DNA of 64,000 nucleotides from Siphonodentalium dalli (lineage: Eukaryota; Mollusca; Scaphopoda; Gadilida; Siphonodentaliidae). Shown piece after piece: positions 1 through 11,012 of this stretch; position 1 is the first letter of the stretch; every line of letters starts with the position of its first letter. The position numbers were made by a program, and so were the translations under genes. The notes under the pieces were generated by a model that saw only the letters and a list, made by a program, of their open reading frames with translations, was not told the DNA's origin and made no database searches. The DNA lies in contig CP136065.1 in NCBI GenBank assembly GCA_032622095.1, positions 97,289,343 to 97,353,342 on the forward strand. The letters are read 5' to 3'.

Positions 1-511
1 CCCGATTTAAGCTATAGGTTATGTTCAACTTAAATTCACAAGCGCGTCCTGACTACAAGCGAAACAAAGAATTTACTCCGAATTTGTGTAAGATGGAAAC
101 ACATTGGCCAATTCACTTTGCAATCTGTATACATTGTAGACTGGATCAAGTTTCCAATATTTTAACTGATTTAGACAACACATGAATTGAGAATAATATA
201 TCGTTTCCATCATATCAAAACACACATTAAATTAATAAAAATTAGTTCACAGAGGCAGCGGCGTATTTGGTTTATCATAACTACATATTTGTTTCTGAAT
301 TGTTCGAGAGTTTAGATGCAGGTTTTATCCCATCTAGTGTACAGTCCAAATCTGATGGTCATCTATACCTGATTTTGATAACTGAACGCTCAGCATTTAA
401 AATTATATAAACAAAATTCAAGAACAGCTGTACGGCTGTTTATATATGTACATACTCCTTAGTAACAAGGAGTACAACCCACGTGACATACTCTTTATCT
501 GTGTATTCCAG
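1..511. other. Flank or intron upstream of the lectin exon
   Basis: No exon with a start codon and a fitting splice donor could be found here. The downstream exon is preceded by a 3' splice acceptor (CAG at 509-511), so this stretch is probably intron. The 5' exons of the gene, including any signal peptide, would then lie left of the window. Confidence 0.55.
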
Positions 512-703
512 GTTACCCGTGTGGCGGTAACTACCAAGCATACATTAAACACAAGGCAGTTTTGTGTTTTCGACACAGCACCGACAAAGCTCTCGGTGGT
601 GAGGCCCGGACGTTGTGCAAAGCAGAGGGGTCAGAGTTGGTTCTGATTGAAGACCAGGATATGTTCGAGCTCGTGGTGGAACTGAAACAAATACTCAACT
701 GGG
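512..703 (+). CDS. C-type lectin-like domain protein, penultimate exon (N-terminal half of CTLD)
   Basis: This internal exon follows a pyrimidine-rich acceptor ending CAG at 511 and ends at a GTGAGT donor at 704. It begins with two bases that complete a codon and ends with one base of the next, so it is a symmetric 1-1 exon of 192 bases. The frame from 514 has 63 full codons. Visible CTLD features are a cysteine pair in YPCGG and VLCF, as in long-form CTLDs, then the first alpha helix with its conserved cysteine and glycine (LCKAEGSEL), then LIEDQDMF, the usual end of the first helix-strand unit. The exon ends with a tryptophan codon. Known of the family: CTLDs are extracellular folds that bind sugars, proteins or other ligands, and are expanded in invertebrate immunity. 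Inferred: the protein is secreted or membrane-anchored, but its signal peptide is not in the window. The CTLD call is firm; the ligand is unknown. Confidence 0.85.
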
Positions 704-1089
704 GTGAGTGTCTATATTTATTTCTGCTCATATTCGGATATCTCTGATCTCAGGAGTTATCTTATCGACAATGTAAGCGCTAACGTCACGTGTAATTTGC
801 TATTTGAACCATGTAGAGTGGTTTCTGAAAGGTACGACCATAGCTATATATAGGAACAACATATATATATTACAACAGTTCCATAATGCCATTGTGTTCG
901 AACCCTTGTGCGAGGATTGTCATATTTTCGAGATATTCCCATGTCAGTTGGGCAGAATTACATCACACAACTCATCCATTTGCAACCACATCGACGGAAA
1001 TTCCCTGTTTATTAATTATTCGGTGCATGTTGGCGTGCGGTTCGATAATGTATGTTTGTTTTCGGCTATTGTCATGGGTTGGCGTCCGT

Positions 1090-1540
1090 GCGCCCATCTT
1101 ACAGGTCTCGTCTCTCACCCGATCGTCCTCAAACTTTGGATGTTCAGGATCTCCTCTATATGTGAGCCATCGATTTTTTCCCCACAATGCGTTAAAAACA
1201 TGGCGACCAGCAGCCATCTTGGATTTCAAACTTGAATCCATCGGCACACCCTGCAGCCCGCATTTATTGGATAATTGTTTTGAAAATGTACAGGTATGTC
1301 TATGATCACCTCTCAATGGGAGCTATCGAATTTGAACAATTTTCGGTTAAAAACATGGCCGTCGGCAGCCATCTTGGATTTACTCATGCATGACTAAAGC
1401 CTTTGGCACAACATACAGACCGCATCCCTCATCCGATCGTAACCAAACCTCATATGGATCTTCGGATGACCTCTAAATGGGAGCCATCAATTTCTTTTTT
1501 TACGAATTTCTTTGAAAACATGGTCGCCAGCGGCTATCTT
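1090..1540 (-). repeat. Three diverged monomers of the 163-bp satellite family
   Basis: Blocks such as ACATGGCCGTCGGCAGCCAT followed by CTTGGATTT recur here near 1199, 1351 and 1518. They are the same monomer found in the large array at 17850-21060 and are in the same orientation. The copies are more diverged than those in the main array and lie inside the lectin intron. Confidence 0.75.
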
Positions 1541-2171
1541 CTTTCTGATTACTACTGAGAGAGGTGGGCTGCAACATATAAATGGACACTGTTAGAGTGT
1601 AATTTGATTGAAAAATTACACTGCATTATACGCATCTAACTCGTCGTGTTGAACTTAGGCTGCTGCTTGGGTGCAAACTCCCCGTGCGGTGGCAACCATT
1701 GCACTTAAATATAAATACATATTTTATCTCATGTGACTGTCTAAGCATAAGTGTGGTTGTTTGCTTGACATTCACCGTTTCGATGTTCCGTCTCCAACAC
1801 CATAGTCATCTTCCTAATCTTAGCGCACCCACAATCGCTGGGAAAATCTAGAAATGAGTATTATGGCACGCACGATATTCCGACGAGGTAATTTGATAGC
1901 CTCGCTGGAAAAGTTCAACGTTTTTGCTTTGATTTTTTACTTTATAATAGATAACTACAGCACAATATACGATCGCAAGCAACTTCTCGATGTTATCTGT
2001 AATTGTTTCCACATATTTGATGTGAGGACATATCCGGTTTGTATGATGTTCCTGTATCCGCTGATCACAGCATCGTTTCGATATTGTTGCCCATTCCCTA
2101 AGTGTGCACTCTACTAAATGTTCTAAACGAATCTTTATCTTATGTTTCTTTTCGGTAAAATATGAAGAAAG

Positions 2172-2304
2172 TTCGATAAAATATAACAAATATTTCACGG
2201 TTTGTCGTTGACTATGCCAAAATAGTGAGGAAAAGTCCCTTACCTCTACTCGGATCACTATTTTGGCTTAGTGAGTTCCAAGCCGTACAATATTTATATA
2301 ATAC
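2172..2304. mobile_element. Foldback MITE, intronic copy 1
   Basis: An inverted repeat pairs GACTATGCCAAAATAGTG (from 2210) with CACTATTTTGGCTTAGTG (from 2256), with AT-rich outer arms. The same element occurs again at 4929-5039 in the same intron. No coding sequence was seen, so it is non-autonomous. The superfamily cannot be assigned. Confidence 0.65.
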
Positions 2305-2867
2305 AAGATAAACCAAACTCTTACGATTTTCCACGTTATTAGCAAGATTCTTCGTTGTTTACATTCTAGCTGCATATGTGCGCATTTTATTTTGGTTTTC
2401 AATCGCAGTACGGTTTCAAGTAATAGATATACCGTTAGAATTGAATTTCTCCAAAAAACAATTTGTATGAATAATCATACTGTATTTGTCGAGTAGTATA
2501 ATGGTTCTCCATTTCTGTTAAAGTCAGATGTATGACTACATCCTTATTGTTTTATTCAACGGCTATGATTGCAAACAATAAACATAATTAGTTATTTTCT
2601 TAACTTGAACTTTAGCCAAGATATAACAAATGAAAAAACTCAAACTGAGACTTGTCTCTATTGTTGCAATTCTCCTCAGCGAAAAAGAAACACATAAGAA
2701 GGGAATCAAGACAAAAATCTCACTATAAATTTTAAATAAACCTTCGAATATTGTGAGCCGTCTAAATAATGGACTATTTTCGAGACCGAACATCAAACCT
2801 TTCACTAACTCTCGTGCTAAGTACTAAACACCCCTAATAATGGAGCTTGATACCGGTCTTTGCTCAG

Positions 2868-2885
2868 CCCCCCCCCCCCCCCCCC
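2868..2885 (+). repeat. Poly-C run (18 C)
   Basis: Uninterrupted homopolymer. Its length should be treated as uncertain because such runs are error-prone in sequencing. Similar runs lie at 10986-11012, 15383-15395, 32510-32520 and 59508-59526. Confidence 0.9.
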
Positions 2886-3049
2886 GTGGATATATAAGCG
2901 GCAAACGTGGATACAAAATCAACTGATAACTTCAAACATTATCAAACTTGGATTACTTTGAAGGAATCAGACAATCCAATAATTTCCTAACTGTTCCTCA
3001 TTAATCTGCCAACTAGTTCATCGTTTAGCATCAACCCATACCACGGCGA

Positions 3050-3154
3050 GAGCTTTCCGATGAATGGCAACAAGCCATATTTCCGACTAAATCCTGAAAA
3101 GTTACCCATAATTCTGCTGTGGTTAAGAAGTCGATTAATTAGAGCATTACTGTA
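3050..3154 (+). mobile_element. Half copy of the TA-CAGT MITE family
   Basis: The segment matches the right half of the complete element at 35522-35683, ending in ATTAGAGCATTACTGTA. The left arm is missing. The family also forms the tandem array at 55523-55943. Confidence 0.7.
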
Positions 3155-3473
3155 CTGTTCAGATCAATAAGCTTTGAGTGAATCAGAAATATGTAGTTAT
3201 CAGGAACCTAACCAGCTTCACAACTGATTGATAGTTTATTACTACTATAGTTATGTCATCCTGTACGTTACTGGCTGAGCAATTGCCCCTGCTGTAATGT
3301 CGGAGGTGTTTTTCTTTCACGGGGAGATTCGGAACGCTAAGTATGTTGTTTACCTTCTGGTTGCATGTGCGGGAAGACTAGACTAGTGTCAATGACAATT
3401 CAACTAATGTCGCCATAATCTCCCCATTTCCCCTTTCTTTACAAAATACTCATTGGTGAGTAGTCATCCCTTA

Positions 3474-3526
3474 GGAAATGTTCAGGTAATAAGTTCAACA
3501 AACGAACTTGTTATCTGAACATTTCC
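3474..3526. repeat. Short hairpin with 23-bp arms
   Basis: GGAAATGTTCAGGTAATAAG on the left pairs with the reverse complement ending AACATTTCC on the right, with a short loop and about two mismatches. It may be the remnant of a small foldback element. Confidence 0.7.
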
Positions 3527-3751
3527 CTCGAATAAATAGGAGTCCTTCCGCACTTGTTTTATCTGTCGTCAATTTATATCTCACGATCCCCACCCCAGAC
3601 GAATAAAGACCATTCTGCTGTATAATTGTATAATTGAGAGGGATAATCCACTTCATATAGAAATGGTTAATGTGATTCCAATAACATCAATAGTGTGTCT
3701 TTTGCCATTAGTATTAGATTAAACCGGTTATATGTCTTATATCTGGACTTT

Positions 3752-4105
3752 TTAAAGGGGTACTGTACACCAAATCCCGACTATTTATGGGACCATCTCC
3801 TTTTATACTCACAGAATATATCTAACACATGAATGAATTTTAACCATGGATTAGTGCAAAATACACTCGTGTGCTCTATGAACTATGCAAACAACATGGC
3901 AATTATAATGACAATGAATATATGAGTCCACCCATTTATTCGTTTTCATTATAATCACCATGCTGTTTGCATCGTTCTTAGGGCATTCGATTGTATTTTG
4001 CACTAATTCAATGTTCAAATTCCTTCATTTGTTGCATATATTCTGTTGAGTATAAAAGGAGGTGGTCCCACAAATGGCCTGATTTAGTATAAAGCACCCC
4101 TTTAA
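3752..4105. mobile_element. TTAA-flanked foldback element
   Basis: This is a roughly 350-bp element made almost entirely of two inverted arms of about 175 bp. Its ends are AGGGGTACTG on the left and the complementary ACCCCT on the right, each bordered by TTAA (3752-3755 and 4102-4105). A TTAA target duplication is typical of piggyBac-type transposons, so a piggyBac-related MITE is possible. A one-arm copy lies at 28793-28970. Confidence 0.65.
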
Positions 4106-4847
4106 GTCTAAAACATCGAGTTCATGGCTAGTATATTGGCTTTTAGAGTCTTCAGAGAAAAAATGCACATGTGGGTGTAAAAACAATGTGATTTTGGCAT
4201 CTCGACCACCCACCCTGGTATAACGTTATCGGCAAATATTATATCTCACGTAACTTTCTCGCGTTCTGATTGGCTGCCTACTGCCATACTATTTTACGAT
4301 AGTACCCTAGTAGCCCACCTACTCACCTACTATTCGTTTTCTATTTATAGTAACATAATTTGTGTTTGCACAATTGTATTGCCACCTGAACACACGGTCA
4401 ATCTGAAACTATCCTGTGTGTTTCCTGCGTTACACGTAGTTTTTGCTATATCGGTATATCATTAGACTTCGAGAAAACCCGATTTCCTGGTAGATAATCT
4501 CATTCGGTCCGGTTTGACGAAGAGCGAACCTCGTTTTCAAATACGCATGATAATTGTAGACACTTCCGTGTTGAAATCCAGAAAACACGCTTCGATGCAA
4601 GATCAAATTTTCTCGATTATATACTGTAAATTCGTTATAGTGAGTTAATAAACGTATATACATGTGTAATATAATCGTCACTTTATTTATCTCTGGCTCA
4701 ATTGGGTGTTAACGCAAGATTTAATTTGTTTTCTCCGATGATATTTTCGTAACTCAATTCTTTCAAGACCGATTTCGTAGCTACTTCAATTATTGAGTTT
4801 GCCTGTCGAAATGAGTGATCATAGATTTGCAGAAGATAATTCAAATG

Positions 4848-4916
4848 ACAACAAAAAACAAAACAAAAACACAACAAAAAAACACAACAACAACAAAAAA
4901 ACAAAACAAAAATAAC
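4848..4916 (+). repeat. AAC/A-rich simple repeat
   Basis: Irregular runs of CAA, CAAAA and CAAAAA over about 70 bases. It opens long frames on the minus strand that encode only low-complexity Cys/Phe/Val tracts and are not genes. Confidence 0.8.
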
Positions 4917-4928
4917 AAATGTTCGATA

Positions 4929-5039
4929 TAATATAATAAATAATGCATGACTTGTCGTTGACTATGCCAAAATAGTGGTCCTCGAGGAACACTATTTTGG
5001 CATAGTCAACTCCAAGCCATACATTATCTATATAATATA
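4929..5039. mobile_element. Foldback MITE, intronic copy 2, next to the lectin acceptor
   Basis: GTTGACTATGCCAAAATAGT (from 4957) pairs perfectly with the arm at 4990-5010, and AT-rich outer arms extend the pairing. It is homologous to 2172-2304. It ends about 70 bases before the 3' splice site at 5110, where its hairpin could sit near the branch region of the pre-mRNA. Confidence 0.7.
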
Positions 5040-5110
5040 TACTGAAAGTGCCAGAGTAAAAAGATTAACCTTCCATCAACAAATAAAAATCCATGTTTAT
5101 TTAATTTCAG

Positions 5111-5316
5111 ACGAAATTCACATTCAAGGAATCAGGGCCACCAGTACGGATCACATGCGCACATCTGATGGCAGGGAACTGTGGATTCCACCCAATATCA
5201 ACCACATTATCACTTCAGAAACAGACGGTTGTCTTAGAATCAACAACGGAAACAAATATGTCGAGATGGGATGTGCAATTGGGGACCCGAGAGAATATGT
5301 TTGCCAGAGAACATAG
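5111..5316 (+). CDS. C-type lectin-like domain protein, terminal exon (C-terminal half of CTLD)
   Basis: The exon follows TTTCAG (5105-5110). Its first two bases complete a codon with base 703 (G+AC, Asp), then 67 codons run to TAG at 5314-5316. The segment reads IHIQGIR (the strand after the first helices), then SDGRELW (the usual W-DG-L-W region), a shortened long loop, DGCLRI and MGCAIG (the second and third core cysteines), and YVCQR at the very end (the fourth). All core disulphide positions are therefore present. The EPN/QPD motif and the WND motif that bind Ca2+ and sugar in classical CTLDs are not seen; the loop has PPN and the WND position reads roughly YVEM. Known of the family: many such CTLDs bind non-sugar ligands. 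Inferred: sugar binding of the Ca2+-dependent type is unlikely. The stop lies directly after the domain, so the protein has no C-terminal extension. Confidence 0.87.
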
Positions 5317-5640
5317 ACACTTTGATCAACCATAGATATGGCAAGAAATCGAGTTGCTAGTTTGTTTCCACTGTAACCACGTTTCGTGGCTACCGAGTTT
5401 AGTTTCACAGATACTGAAATTTGTTGCCAGTTTTTTTGGTGATTTAATATGTTCAGAAGAACAAAATCAAGTTCCTCGTTTTCTTTCCACAGTAACCACC
5501 TTCACAGATACAAAGTATTTTTGAAAGATATTTTATCACAGATAATACGTTGCCTCTTGTCGGTTACGGATATATTTTATTTAACATCAGAAGTATGTTT
5601 GTATCATTGTATCATGTTGCTGGTAATAAAATTGAATGCA
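5317..5640 (+). promoter_or_regulatory. 3' UTR with poly(A) signal of the lectin gene
   Basis: A canonical AATAAA lies at 5625-5630, about 310 bases past the stop codon. No earlier AATAAA was seen after the stop. The cleavage site would be expected 10-30 bases further on. Confidence 0.6.
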
Positions 5641-5764
5641 TAAAATATTTGACTACTTTTTGAGCCATATATGACGAACGATGTGAACCCATGAAAACAT
5701 TACAGAGTGATTTCGTAATAGATTTGTCTAATCCGGTAACACTTAGTAGATGTGGTGCAGCGAC

Positions 5765-5960
5765 CATACCATTTAAAGATACGGGCGGTCTTCGCGGTGG
5801 GTATTGCTGCTAAAATAGTCACATCCGCTAAAATCGCCATAAACAGAAAGAATATTATATAATAGACATAATTTCTTCTTAGACCAATCATAAATATCGC
5901 GTACATTGCATGTTGTTGTCACATTTGTACGCTTTGTGATGTAAACAAAAATCAAAAACG
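5765..5960. repeat. Dispersed repeat, copy A
   Basis: The stretch shares ordered blocks (GCGGTGGGTAT, AACAGAAAGAA, AAATATCGC, GTAAACAAAA) with 10325-10520. The copies are diverged. The minus-strand frames over copy A are not conserved in copy B, so the repeat is probably non-coding. Confidence 0.65.
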
Positions 5961-7225
5961 TTACAGAACCATTTTTTTATAGACAAACACTGACAAACAC
6001 GGATCGTCCAATGAAACTTTGCCCGTTGCGCTGTGGAAGGGGAAGATAAAATTAGTGGTGACATCAACAATTGCATTCAAATCGCACCAAATTTTATTTT
6101 AATCGACCTGTTCAACCTGCTTTCAGTTCAAAATCCAGCTATAATCCAGGTTACTTCATGGCTGGGAAATGATCAGACAGAAAACGTGTACATAATATAA
6201 CTGTTCTTGCAAAGAGATGAATATTTTTCAATCCTGTTAGTATTTTCTCCTAACATATGGTACTTACGCCACCCATAAGGAATTTACGATGATAGTATTG
6301 TGAGTTGAAAGTGGAAAACGCACCAAATTAGGGGTTTATAACCTATGTAGAATGCGATAAACTAAACAACACTTGGCCTGCATTTTCTCTGACACAAAGC
6401 GTGTTTTGTGAATAATATCGCACCCATATCATCATTAGGTTATACTATCAGTATATTCTTGAGGAAATTATCATAATTTGATAAATGTTATTTCAAAATT
6501 ACAACCTACGACGAAGGCCATTTAAAATTCGGCGATAATCTTTCAGATATACGTATTTAGAATTCCCATTCATATATTATTCCTAGGAATTTGAATGACT
6601 GAGCATACCGAAGATGACGTAACAAATTGAGTCCAAATATGGAGCGCAAACTGCGAGGCATGGTTCGTTCTCCTCGCCACGCTGGTACATGTATGACCAC
6701 TACATATTGCCGGCCTGTTCTCGTGAAAATAAGAAAATAACGGGCGTATTTTAATTTTGCCAAAATACGCTCATTTTGACATTATTTAACCTCAATATAT
6801 ACGCTATACATATGTACGTAATACGCGTGTTTAAACAGTCCAATATGAGACTATGTACATGATACGCAATACGCCCATATTGGCATTATTTAATCTACCT
6901 TTAATCTACTTCTTGTGATCGATACGACATACGAGATTCACGCTCTTTATAATGTGTCTTCACTTCGGCCCGCACCATTCAACGGAAAACGGGTATACGC
7001 TCACTGTGGGCGCATCTCAGAATCAAATCCGTCCAATATGAACCTATTAACATTAACGTCCATTATGAGCCTATATGCATGAGGGTAAGTTGAGAATGCA
7101 GAATGTATTAAATCTAACAATTTTTATTTAAGACTTTTGTCCGTTAAAATTCATTCTTATTTGATCTAGCCAATTTTTAAATGGTTATTGACACTTTCTC
7201 AGAATACTACATGATGCATTGTAAA
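5961..7225. other. No gene recognised; short internal repeats
   Basis: Around 6700-6960 the words AATACGC, GGCATTATTTAA and GTCCAATATGA recur several times, suggesting a worn repeat. No open frame with a recognisable domain was found. Confidence 0.4.
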
Positions 7226-7257
7226 CGGCAACAGTCTTTAATAAATGAACGTTCCAA

Positions 7258-7560
7258 AGACACTGTACCTCAACTTAGAGAGAGGATAATGCCATACATT
7301 AGGCAATGGAGCGATTAAGAGTGCGGAAAGTTGAACGTAATACCAGATAAGAGGCCAATTGAAGAGCTTTATTGCGATTGGGTTGAAGTGGTGAAAATGT
7401 TGGCTGTTAGCAATGCCTATATAAGTATCTAGTCATGTAAAGAGAAATATCCTAGATGGGTGCTGGCGACCATAACTTTCATCAAAAATCGTTGTTCAAA
7501 TTTATTAGTTCCCATCTAGAGGTGATCCTAAACATGCCTGTACATTCTTGAAACATTTCT
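7258..7560 (+). repeat. Satellite-family fragment, inverted orientation
   Basis: It carries the end module (GCAATGGAGCGATTAAGAGT then GCGGAAAGTTGAA) also seen at 21062-21180, 27681-27810 and 35979-36080, followed by one diverged monomer with TGCTGGCGACCAT. The orientation matches the copies at 36-40 kb. Confidence 0.6.
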
Positions 7561-7703
7561 CCGATAACTCTGCCTTGAAGATTGGTCCAGATTTAGTAAA
7601 AACTCGATGATAATATCGCTTAGATTGGTGAATTGTATCACTTTAAATTGTACATATACTGCATGTACTGTATTCGATGTTTTAATGGTCAGGGGACCTC
7701 AAT

Positions 7704-7949
7704 TGGTATCAAACTGGAAAAAGTTTGTGTTCATCTAAAATTTATATCCAATTGATCACACGTTGACCCATCTGTAAAAGATGCAAAATAAACAATGTAG
7801 ATGGAAATTGTATAACAAAAAGCATCTGGTATCAAACTGGAAAACAAGTTTGTTCTTCTAAAATTTACATTTAATTGACCACACGTTGACCCATGTGTAA
7901 AAGATGCAGAATAAACCATGTAGATGGAAACTGTATAACAAAAAGCAAG
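7704..7949 (+). repeat. Tandem duplication, 2 x about 123 bp
   Basis: TGGTATCAAACTGGAAA begins each unit, at 7704 and 7827. Both contain CACACGTTGACCCAT and AAAAGATGCA. The two units differ at several sites, so the duplication is not recent. Confidence 0.8.
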
Positions 7950-8268
7950 AAATTTACCTTGAAAATTTCACTGCAAAATTTCTTTTTTCCTAATTCAATG
8001 TAAAAATGTGCTCGGACTAAATTTTCAAATAATTATCAAATTTGCTATTCTTCCGCTTAACTTATTACCCGTTCAGCAAATAAAACTGATGATACGGTAT
8101 ATGTGAATCCAAAACATTAGTTTTGCTTCTAAATAATACATATTTTGCAGCAAATAATTTCAGGTTGCCTATTCTCATAGTAAACATGTGGTTTGGTCAT
8201 GTCAAGTGAGGCCCCCTGATCCTTAAGTTATTCGTGTCGCTCTATGCGTGGGGTGTAAACACACTCCA

Positions 8269-8495
8269 ATACACCTTGTCACTGAGTCGCGGCCATATTG
8301 GATCCACCCAGTCTCGTGTCTTTGTTTTGTGCTACATGTCAAAGTTCTGGAGTAGCATTCCATGTATGGAATTCATGAATCTTCGAGAGCTCCATAATTA
8401 TATGGAATGCTACTCCAGAACTTTGACTTGTAGCACTAAAACACGGGACGTGCCTAGGTGGATAAAATATGACCTCGACTCGGTGACAAGGCGTA
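8269..8495. mobile_element. 227-bp palindromic element
   Basis: Two arms of about 100 bp are imperfect inverted copies. The inner portion (CAAAGTTCTGGAGTAGCATT and its complement at about 8406-8425) is nearly perfect; the outer portion (CCTTGTCACTGAGTCG and complement) is looser. The plus-strand frame across it is a by-product of the symmetry. Superfamily unknown. Confidence 0.75.
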
Positions 8496-9069
8496 TCGTA
8501 CCCACATCATATTCCTGGTTCGATATACAAGGGATACTCGAAGACGGAGTTGCTTGCTTGTTCAATGTCCGCATGTGCTACTGTAAGAGCATGTAGTTTT
8601 GACAACAGAGAAGACATTTTACAATATATCAACGTTGGGGTCACCGAAATTTTCGTGAAGTCTATATGTTCTTTGCACAATATTCAATCTTCTCTGTTGC
8701 CCGTTGTATTGTCAGTGAGGTCGTATTGGTTTTTCGTTCCCTTTTCACCGGATGTTGAAGATCCGGTTTGAAAATAATTTCTATAGGTTATAACGTGTGA
8801 GAACAATGCATATTTAGAAGGCCACCATTGAAGTTGTAGCTCCTTTATATATACCCGGCACACAATGGCAGGGTTGTACCTAGGTCGATACGCTCACTTG
8901 TATCGTGTTAACCACTGAATAATAGGCTTGCTATTTTTCATCAAACAATTGGCATCCGGCGATGCGACATTCCAGGTAAAAACATTGTCACTGTAAACAA
9001 TGACTTCATGCAAAAGAAGGCGCCCCATTCGTGAATTTTCAAAATATATCAATTTGAAGCGGGAAATTG

Positions 9070-9290
9070 TTATCCTCTATAACCAATTATGCTATAGAAT
9101 AATAACACCCGTTCGTCCTCACAATACGAGAGATACGTTCTAATTATGTAAAAAAAAAGTGACAAAATAAAAACAACAATTTTCAACACTGGTCATTGCA
9201 GAGTTTGACCGGAAATATTTGCAACTAGACACTGCATTATCTACCCTCGTAATATGAGCTATACGTTCTAATTATATATTTACATACTAA
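9070..9290. repeat. Dispersed repeat with a second copy at 9785-9890
   Basis: Within it, ACGTTCTAATTAT occurs twice. The block CTGGTCATTGCAGAGTTTGA is matched at about 9815 by CTGGTCATCGGAGAGTTTGA, followed in both by TATTTGCAAC. The two copies flank the palindrome at 9614-9772. Confidence 0.65.
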
Positions 9291-9613
9291 GTGTTGTCAT
9301 CCCTAAATCCATCATTCTGATTGGTCGGCGCCCACGTGGCTAGTTGCAATTATTTCTCGGTGAATGCGCAACAGCTAATAACTGCAAGCTCATAACAACA
9401 TCGAAACGTCATTTGGGCTTGGAAAGACGAACGCGTAATGTTTTGGGCGCATTTGGATTCGCGCAGGATTGACTTAATAAATCATCGGGTTTCAATTGTT
9501 CCTGTTAACTTTTGCCAAGGGTGCTATGGGGTATTTTGGGCTAGTTTTGTCACGATACACTTTTCGATTTAAATACATTTACAAAAGTGGCTTTTTCGCT
9601 AAATGTATATAAA

Positions 9614-9772
9614 TATAAGGATTAACTGTCATGTGGACTGTTTTTTATGGAGATGTAACCGTGAGGTAAGTGGTCATAACTTGTATGTAAAACGGGTTTT
9701 ACACAAGTTATGACCACTTACCTCACGGTTACATCTCCATAAAAACAGTTCACATGACAGTTAATCCTTATA
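9614..9772. mobile_element. 159-bp near-perfect palindrome
   Basis: Arms of about 70 bp (left 9614-9684, right 9703-9772) are inverted copies with only one or two differences. The short centre is itself symmetric (GTAAAACGGGTTTTAC). It would fold into a long stable hairpin as DNA or RNA. No coding potential was seen. Confidence 0.85.
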
Positions 9773-10324
9773 TAAAACAGTGTTTTTTTTTTTTTTAAAT
9801 AAAAAATTCAAGGCTGGTCATCGGAGAGTTTGACAGGATATATTTGCAACAAGCACACTACATTATATAGCCCATGAGCCCAGCTAGTGTATGCGCTCAG
9901 TTTACTATTTTAAATCACGATTGTCTGCGAGAAAATGAATAAAGCACCTAGACGATAAATAGGGACCTAGACCCTGTTTCATGAAAGCAACTTATGACAT
10001 AGTTGTGACTTAAGATGGTCATAGGTTCAAACTTCAGTCATAAGTGCGTTTCACGAACAAGGTCTTAACTTAAGATGGTCTTAACCTTGGTCTTAACTTT
10101 AAGACTGGTGTGAGGTGTCTTAAGATAATCTTAAAGTTAAGACCCACGTGATCACAAATATGGCGGCCTATGTTATTTTGCAATTACGGAGATATCTGTA
10201 CATTGTCTGGGGTGGGCAACTCGTCGTCTGGTATACAGGGTCGTGGCTACAGATTGAGAGGGGGTGTTCACCTCGAAATGTCAAACTACACCCCCTTGGA
10301 TTAAACAACACCAAATTCTCTTTG

Positions 10325-10520
10325 GGTTTAAAGGTACGGTTGGCCTTGGCGGTGGGTATCCTGTAAAAATATTTCCACCCGTCAAAAACCGCCACAAACA
10401 GAAAGAACATCAAAATGTAGACATACTTTGTCCGTATACAAATAAGAAATATCGCATAAATAGTATTGTATTGTCATTTGTTTGACCATTGTTATGTAAA
10501 CAAAAGCATAAAAAGTAACT
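10325..10520. repeat. Dispersed repeat, copy B
   Basis: It is homologous to 5765-5960 and lies in the extra DNA of the left half of the 2.9 kb inverted-repeat element, so it probably arrived after that element formed. Confidence 0.6.
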
Positions 10521-10985
10521 TTTCTTGTGTTTGTTTATATTATGATGGTAAACATAAAGAGCATTCTTTGTTGGTGAATTCCTGATATGGAACAAATAAA
10601 GAGCGTTTGTGCCATTTTTGTGTGATTAGCCAGTAGCATTGTGCTGTCTTCTGTAACACAATCAGGCTCTTGCTTAGGTCAAATATAGTAGGTCTGTATG
10701 ATAACATGCTGTTTACGCGATAGTCATGGCATATATGAACGAAACTGTATGCATTTTAATGTTTTTCTGTTTACGGTGAGTGGAACAAATATGAATATTT
10801 TCGACAATTAAGGCCTCACGTGCCTTTAAACATTCCAACTGGTACCTCAAACTTTCCAAAACCAAAGTTTGGAGAGAGCAACCACCCCCCCCCCACCGTA
10901 TAACTATAGGGTTAGTTTGGTAAAAACAATTCAGAGCACAGGCTTATCATCAGGGACGTGGCGAATGGGGTTTGTGTGTTGTCTA

Positions 10986-11012
10986 CCCCCCCCCCCCCCC
11001 CCCCCCCCCCCC
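10986..11012 (+). repeat. Poly-C run (27 C)
   Basis: This is the longest homopolymer in the window. It is followed by a short CA repeat. The proline-rich frame across it is an artefact. Confidence 0.9.

Larger units (their letters stand above)
704..5110 (+). other. Intron of the C-type lectin gene, rich in repeats
   Basis: The intron has a GTGAGT donor at 704 and a TTTCAG acceptor ending at 5110. Joining 703 to 5111 forms a GAC codon and keeps the frame. The roughly 4.4 kb hold satellite monomers (1090-1540), two related foldback elements (2172-2304 and 4929-5039), a poly-C run, half of a mariner-like MITE (3050-3154), a small hairpin (3474-3526), a TTAA-flanked foldback (3752-4105) and an AAC-rich run (4848-4916). 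Nothing recognisable was seen in 1550-2170, 2310-2860 or 4110-4840. Confidence 0.8.

Noticed and set aside
804-1316. Frames of 114-143 codons on both strands
   Set aside because: They run through diverged satellite monomers within the lectin intron and have no domain.
8234-8596. 120-codon plus-strand frame
   Set aside because: It spans the palindrome at 8269-8495, and its content follows from the symmetry.
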